The notes under the pieces: generated by a model
Told to the model about the DNA's origin: nothing
Seen by the model: only the letters and a program-made list of their open reading frames with translations
Databases searched by the model: none
Translations under genes and position numbers: made by a program
Assembly: GCF_051991245.1 (NCBI RefSeq)
Contig: NC_135414.1
Coordinates: forward strand, 1,630,501 to 1,694,500
Length of the DNA: 64,000 nucleotides
Reading direction: 5' to 3'
Source of the DNA: Festucalex cinctus
Taxonomy: Eukaryota > Chordata > Actinopteri > Syngnathiformes > Syngnathidae
Shown here: positions 58,311 through 64,000 of the stretch, in pieces
How positions within the stretch are numbered: position 1 is the first letter of the stretch
Layout: every line of letters begins with the position of its first letter

Positions 58311-59263
58311 CTAGAGCTGCGAGCAGCTATAAAGGGCCCTCGCAACCCGGGCCACGTTGGGGTATTTGCACGTCGGGGTACTGGCATGTTGGGGTACTGT
58401 CAAATAGGAAACCATCTAAATTGTAAACGTTTTTGCCATGCTTTGTGTTTTAAAGTTTCATGGAAAGGCCAAAAACGATGCACAATTAACAAAATAAAAT
58501 CAAAATGGATTGGCACATGGCTATATAGAATACTTTTTGGATATATTCGGCATGCCTGCCAATATTCACACATCTAGCTGAATCATATAATCGGAAAGAC
58601 TTCATAAAAATGTCTAGAGGGCGCTATTGAGCCATTTATTACAAATTGCACAACAAATCTCTAAATAAAATATTCATGTTCCAGACAGGTCTGGTGTGTG
58701 TGCAAAGTTTTGTGAGTTTTCACCCATATTTAGACTCTCAAAAAAGCATTTTTCTTCACAAACAATGCATGGCTACAGCAAAGGAGTGTGACAAAATAAA
58801 AAAATTCAATAACTTTTCATCTTAAATATCTTAAGATGAAACACGCCAATGAATGAAGACGATCTGATAAGTTCTGTTGAAAATATGACCCCTATAAAAG
58901 GCCCCAAAAAATGGCTACAAATACCAAAGTAAATCAAAATGGCAGACTTCCTTTTTGATTCAGCATATGGCTTTAGAAACCTTTTTGTAAGTCTTAGGCT
59001 GATAGGTATCCCAATTTTTACAAATCTAGCTGAATCATAAAACACAAAACATTTTGAAGTACCTGGTTAAGGCGAAGGGTAATGGGATATTTATAAGGTT
59101 TTAGGTGAATGAATGAGTATAAATTTATACGTATTTGCACGCACGCAAACGCACGCACACGCACGCACGCAAACGCACGCAAACGCACGCAAACGCACAC
59201 ACGCAAACGCACGCACGCACGCAAACGCACGCACGCACGCAAACGCACGCAAACGCACGCACA

Positions 59264-59304
<41 letters not shown>

Positions 59305-60447
59305 ACAAAACATTTGCAAAAGCTTCATAAAAATGTCTAGAGGGCGCTATTGAACCATTTATTGCAAATTGAATAATAAATCTCTAAAATATTCATGCTG
59401 ATGACAAGCCTGATGTGTGTGTAAAGTTTCATGAGTTTTTGCACATGTTTAGACCAAAACAAAAAAGCAGCATTTTACTTGGCAAACAATGCATCGCCAT
59501 GACAACGGCGTGCGACAAAATAAATAACTTTCGATAACTTTGCATCTTAAACATCTTAAGATGAAGCACACCAAGTTTAAAGACAGTCGGATAAATTGCT
59601 TCTTTAAGGATATTTTTTTTCCTTTGCAAACAGTGCATGCCATGACAACAGCGTGCGACGAAATACAAAGCTTTCAATAACTTTTCATCTTCAACATCTT
59701 AAGATGAATCACACCAAGTTTGAAGATGATCGGATAAACACTGTAGGAGGAGTTCGTTAAAATAAGACCCCAATGAAATGGCCAAAAAAATGGCAACACG
59801 TTCCAAAATAAATCAAAATGGTGGACTTCCTGTTAGGTTTAGCATATGGTTCAAAAAGAGTTTTTTGTAGGTCATAGCCTGTTACATATGTGTACAAATT
59901 TTCGTAGCTCTAGATTAAACGTACAACCGGCAATGCCTCGTGAAGTAAGAATTTTTAAACTCTAAATTTGATGCGCCGCCGACGTCATATAGTATATCAA
60001 AAACTTTAGATTTTTTACAATGATGTTGTCCCAGGTGTTGAGATGGTCCATCCCAAGTTTGAAGTTAATCGGGTTAACCGTGTAGGAGAAGCGGGCAAAA
60101 GTATGACCCCTGTAAATGTGCAAAAATTGGCAAAAATTGGACATTTAAATACTCATACCTCACTTTCTGTCTATTTTAGGGTACACACTTCAAAGAGGTT
60201 TTTGTTCATTGGGATGTGCTACAGGTGCCACACAATTTTCATAGCCGTCGGACAATCGTAGCGGGACAGGGATCCGTTTAACCTATGTAGGGGGCGCTAA
60301 GGAGCCATTTTTCTGTTATCATGTATGGCGACTTTAAAATATCAAATTTTTCGCCAGGCCTGATGTGCGTGTAAAGTTTGGTGAGTTTTCGGTCACGTTT
60401 AGTGTCTCAAAAATGTGATCGTTTGCGGAGAATAATAATAATAAGAA
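58311..60447 (+). repeat. Array unit 14 (type A) with a LINE fragment
   Basis: Starts CTAGAGCTGC. It is interrupted at 59055-59299 by a short LINE copy. At about 59596 (GGATAAATTGCTTCTTTAAG) there is a junction between non-adjacent phrases. It ends with (TAA)n and AGAA. Confidence 0.85.
59055..59299 (+). mobile_element. 245-bp 5'-truncated copy of the LINE 3' end
   Basis: Starts TGAAGTACCTGGTTAAGGCG, matching the minus strand of 1074-1143. It continues through a CGCACGCAAA-type microsatellite (about 59140-59264) and ends in a long poly-A (59265-59299). The 16-bp AAAACACAAAACATTT flanks it (59039-59054 and 59300-59315). The uninterrupted site is readable near 46360 with one base difference. 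This is a classic target-primed insertion, dead on arrival, from the same family as the element at 992-7678. Confidence 0.9.
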
Positions 60448-63400
60448 CTAGAGCTGCGAGCAGCTATAAAGGGCCCTCGCAACCTGGGTCACGTTGGGGT
60501 ACTTGCACGTCGGGGTACTGGCACGTTGGGGTACTGTCAAATCGGACAAGGACCATCTAAAATGTTTTTGACAAGCTTTGTGAGCAGTGTTGCCGGTAAC
60601 GCGTTACTTAACGCGTTACTCAAAAAAGTTGCTTTCTAAAGTAACTAATAGTCTAACGCGTTACTTTATTCTACAAAGTAGTCTGATTAAAGTTAGTGTC
60701 CAGAGAATCAATGCGTTACTCCACATTTTCATGAAGAAGGCAAACTAATCTCACTGTTGTAACAGTCACAAACAACTACTGCTAACTACGAAGATGAGGC
60801 AGAAGTCATTGATCACCACACTGAATTCAGCCATGGTCTGGTCATGAATGGTTTGCACATTCAAAACAAAAGTGATGATACTTTTACTACTAGTTTTATT
60901 AACCAACAGGCACACAACACAACAAAAAAAGTGTGCATTATGGACCATAAAAGTGGTAAAAAAAATAATTTATTTCCATCCTCAACTGGTCCGTGAAGCA
61001 TTATGGGATGAGGTCGTCTCCGCCCTCTCGCCAGGGGGAGTGACGTCAGACAAGTTACGTTTTCAGTAGGGGTGGAACAAAAAAACGATTCGACCGAACC
61101 ATCGTTCGTCAAGGGGAGCTAAACGACCGTATCGGTTGCGAGTGAGGCTTTATGGTTTTCATAACAATAGCAAGAGTTCTGCGCCGTGCTCTACTTGTTT
61201 TGTTTACATTTCAGTAGCATCACCATTCAAGCTACTTCCGTGTTTCCGTGCTCGCGACACGGCGCGCGCGCGCGCAACGAGTGACAACATACAAATGGAG
61301 ACAGTTAGCAGAAGCCGGTGCCGTACATCTCGGTATTTCCCATGGCTATCGAGTCCTCTCGGTGCACTTGTATGTCCCGGGCCGGCGTTGGTACTGCGCG
61401 CGAGCCAAAAAGAATAACTCCCGTGACGATCCAATGCATGGATTCAAACGACACAGGTATGTCCCACAGCCAACACACCAGCTAAGCTAAAAGCACACTG
61501 CAAGTATCTCATTTCTCAGTTTGTGGCTCCCTGTCAATGTCTACAACTAGCATGAGCAGCAGATAGGAGAACTGAGACGTGCCCGCGATTACGACAGCCC
61601 AAAAAACAAAATATAAACAGTAGTGATTCTGTGGTCATCATCGTGTCACAGATTAAAAAAACAAAAAAAGATGTCATACATTAACCAAAAATGAAAGTGA
61701 TGACAAAAGAAAAAACAATTGTTAAATACAAAAATTGTTGATTAAAAAGGGAAATGAACTTTTGGAAATATTTTTGCATATATTAAGTGGTTAAAATGTG
61801 TTTGATAGATTTATTGTTCCATAAGGTGGCTTCATATTTCTTTTGGCTGGACGGTAGGTTTATTTCATGTCTTAAATTGATGTTTCTGAAATACTTCACA
61901 ATGTGCAAATATTCTGTTTAATTGTGTTGGTGTCTGTCTAAAGGTTAAATATTTATATTTAACATTAAATTATCAACCTTTTGTTTTCCTGATCCTTATT
62001 TTGAAGAGAAAAAACAAACAAACCAAAAAACAATTATAACTGTCAATAACTACTAATAAATATTTAAACTGATACATGTGTACACACTGGAATAGCGGAA
62101 CAAACAAACAATAGAGGAATTTAGGGGATTTTCATTTTCAACCTGGATAGATTTTTATTTTTTGTTTTATAAAAAGTATTTACGTTACAAGAAGTCAAGA
62201 GAGACTGCCTATTTTGTTTTTCATAAAAAAAAAACTTTATTTTCATGTTAAAAATACACTTTCAATAAAGTATTTGGAACTCCGTTTCTACTGCATTATT
62301 TTTATGTTGAGATGGTGTTATCGGCAGCTGCTGAAAGTAACTAAAAAAGTAACTTTTAATCTAACTTAGTTACTTTTAAAATCAAGTAATCAGTAAAGTA
62401 ACTAAGTTACTTTTTCAAGGTAACTGTGGCAACACTGTTTGTGAGTGCAAAAGGCCAAAGATGGTGTGCAATTCCCAAAATAAATTCAAAATGGCGGACT
62501 TCCTTTTAGGTTTAGCATACGGCTACAGAATACTTTTTGTAGGTCTTAAGCTAATAGGTATGCCTCCCAGTTTTCACAAATCTAGGTCAAGTCATCTTTA
62601 GTTGTGTATCGCTTGAATTATACAATTGGAAATGCTCCATAAAAATGCATAGAGGGCGCTATTGAGCACAACGTTGGGTTACTTGCACGTCAGGGTACTG
62701 GCACGTTGGGGTACTGTTACATGGAACAAGGACCATTTAAAATGTTAGTTTTTTCCATGCCTTGTTTGTGCAAAGTTTAATGAAAGAGGCCAAAAATGAT
62801 GTATAATTCCCAAAATAAAATCAAAATAGCGGACTTCCTCTTTGGTTTGGCAAATGGCTACATAATACTTTTTTGTAGGTATTAGGCTGATAGGGGTCTG
62901 TCCTAATTTTCACAAATCTAGCAGAATCATACAATCGGAAATACTTCATAAAAATGTCTAGAGGGCGCTATTTATTGCAAATTGCACAATAAATCTCTAA
63001 AAATTCATGTTCATGACAAGTCTGATGTGTTTGCAAAGTTTCATGAGTTTTCACACATGTATAGATAAAAAAACAAAGCAGCACTTTACTTGGCAAACAA
63101 TGCATCGCTATAGCAGCAGCGTGCGACAAAATAAAAAACTTTCGATAACTTTGCATCTTAAACATCTTAAGATGAAACACACCAAGTTTGAAGACGGTCG
63201 GATGAACTTTGTACGAGGAGTTCGTTAAAATATGACCCCTGAAAAAGGCCACAAAAAATGGCAACAAATCCCATCGTAAATCAAAATGGCGGACTTCCTG
63301 TTTGGTTTAGCACATGGTTCCAAGAGACTTTTTTGTACATCGTGGGCTCTTATGTATGCCTGGAAATTATCATCGCGCTAGGTGAAACGTACAACCGGGA

Positions 63401-64000
63401 ATGCTTCGTTAAAGAGGAGTTTTCTAGCTCAAAATGTGATGCCCGGCCCCTGGGGGACTTCCTGTTGGGTTTAGCACATGGCACCAAGAGACTTTTTTGT
63501 ACATTGTGGGTTGTTACATATGTCTACAAATTTTTGTAGCTCTAGCTACTTCGTACAACTGGGAATGCTTCATTAAGAAGGATTTTTTTCCTTTGCAAAA
63601 AGTGCATGCCACGACAACAGCGTGCGACGAAATAAAGAGCTTTCAATAACTTTTCATCCTCAACATCTTAAGATGAGTCACACCAAGTTTGAAGATGATC
63701 GGATAAACTCTGTAGGAGGAGTTCGTTAAAATAAGACCCCTACGAAATGGCCCAAAAAATGGCAACACATTCCAAAGTAAATCAAAATGGCGGACGTCCT
63801 GTTCGGTTTAGCATATGGTTCAAAAAGAGTTTTTTGTACCTCGAGGGCTGTTATATACCTCTACAAATTTTGGTAACTCTTGGTGAAACGTACAGCCGGG
63901 TATGCTTTGATAAAGAGGAGTTTTTTAGCTCAAAATGTGATGCCCGGCCCCTGGGGGACTTCCTGTTGGGTTTAGCACAGGGCACCAAGAGACTTTTTTG
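60448..64000 (+). repeat. Array unit 15 (type A), continues past the window
   Basis: Starts CTAGAGCTGC. A hAT element interrupts it at 60585-62437 after 137 bp. The remainder (62438-64000) closely follows 14385-15560 and then 47190-47470. No end is reached. Confidence 0.88.
60585..62437. mobile_element. 1.85-kb non-autonomous hAT element
   Basis: The ends are CAGTGTTGCC and GGCAACACTG. The 8-bp TTTGTGAG flanks it at 60577-60584 and 62438-62445. The uninterrupted site CTTTGTGAGTGCAAAAGGCC occurs at about 14385 and 55569. The left end carries GTAACGCGTTACTTAACGCG-like repeats and the right end several copies of AAGTAACT/AGTTACTTT, subterminal motifs typical of hAT ends. No transposase-like frame is visible; the open frames are short and featureless. 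At about 61068-61140 there is a phrase (AGGGGTGGAACAAAAAAACG) that may be the remnant of a further nested element, and 61260-61276 is a (CG)n run. Confidence 0.93.

Larger units (their letters stand above)
15229..63301 (+). promoter_or_regulatory. YY1-like plus ETS-like 20-bp composite, repeated in type-A units
   Basis: The exact string CAAAATGGCGGACTTCCTGT occurs at 15229, 36113, 42313, 46728, 51857, 54125, 54621, 56413, 57674 and 63282, all on the plus strand. Many one- or two-base variants also occur (for example 11053, 11800 and 12300). Its first half matches the YY1 core (CAARATGGCGGC) except for the last base; its second half contains ACTTCCTGT, the complement of the ETS motif ACAGGAAGT. 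The span given is from first to last exact copy, not continuous. Binding is inferred from motif only. Confidence 0.4.
10150..64000. repeat. Head-to-tail array of long repeat units (types A and B)
   Basis: About 15 units, mostly starting CTAGAGCTGCGAGCAGCT followed by ATAAAGGGCCCTCGCA, lie head to tail on the plus strand at 10864, 16546, 19157, 21432, 25187, 29409, 32158, 37144, 41162, 45664 (start variant), 53510, 55440, 58311 and 60448, with a start-truncated unit at 14276. Just before most starts is the phrase GTTTGCGGA followed by (GAA)n/(TAA)n. Type A is rich in the phrase AATGGCGGACTTCCTGTT; type B is marked by multiple (C/G)TAGGTGGCGCT sites. Both types share the start, the terminal third and many phrases, so they have a common origin. 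I know similar sequence to be abundant in fish genomes but cannot give it a library name. Confidence 0.9.

Noticed and set aside
59018..59353. Open frames of Cys/Val/Arg or Lys/His/Thr repeats on both strands
   Set aside because: They translate the CGCACGCAAA microsatellite and poly-A of the LINE fragment in different frames.
61136..61490. Open frames inside the hAT element
   Set aside because: Short, overlapping in two frames, with no transposase motif such as the hAT dimerisation block.
10378..63539. Many recurring 60-110 residue open frames in the array (for example those beginning MVHPKFEVNRVNRV, MSHFCKNSTI or MVTINVILYVFSYC)
   Set aside because: They recur only because the units are copies. 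Frames are broken in sibling units by indels, and none has recognisable domains or consistent starts.

Overview
The window looks like a transposon-dense stretch of a teleost fish chromosome. The clearest evidence is a nearly complete Rex3 retrotransposon (RTE clade, known from teleosts), together with an L1/Tx1-type LINE, two non-autonomous hAT elements with 8-bp target duplications, a broken Helitron Rep gene, a rearranged retroviral-type pol fragment and a very large array of an unnamed repeat. No bacterial features, rRNA, tRNA or CRISPR were seen.

Layout. 1-885: a satellite with two unit lengths (189 and 159 bp) in the order A-B-A-B-B. 992 to about 7680: an L1/Tx1-type LINE on the minus strand. 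Its ORF2 (endonuclease plus reverse transcriptase) is broken only by two frameshifts, and it has a long GC-rich 3' region ending in a (CG/TG)-rich microsatellite and poly-A. About 7676-7908: AT-rich microsatellites. 7994 to about 10150: a retroviral-type pol fragment whose integrase (minus) and reverse transcriptase (plus) lie head to head across a small palindrome. 10150-64000: a head-to-tail array of about 15 long repeat units of two types, A (10150-16545 and 32158-64000) and B (16546-32157). Most units start CTAGAGCTGCGAGCAGCT and end in a (GAA/TAA)n tract, sometimes followed by one or more 38-bp hairpin modules.

The array is interrupted by a 511-bp hAT MITE (26444-26954), a 2.7-kb unique segment (32495-35186), a short unique patch (38617-39055), a Helitron Rep fragment (42645-45664), Rex3 (47812-51172), a 245-bp 5'-truncated copy of the same LINE 3' end (59055-59299) and a 1.85-kb hAT element (60585-62437). 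For Rex3, both hAT elements and the short LINE copy, the uninterrupted paralogous site can be read elsewhere in the array, so target duplications and boundaries are set to the base or nearly so.

Three observations deserve most attention. First, type-B units carry six pairs of sites matching the vertebrate CTCF consensus, each pair spaced exactly 306 bp and all on the plus strand. Second, type-A units repeat a 20-bp composite that joins a YY1-like core to an ETS core. Third, the unique segment on the minus strand contains three phase-compatible exons with GT-AG borders that encode an uninterrupted 146-residue protein I do not recognise, with a coiled-coil-like middle and a basic nuclear-localisation-like C-terminus. 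Most other open frames in the window are shadows of repeats. All functional statements about the array are inference from motif matches by eye.
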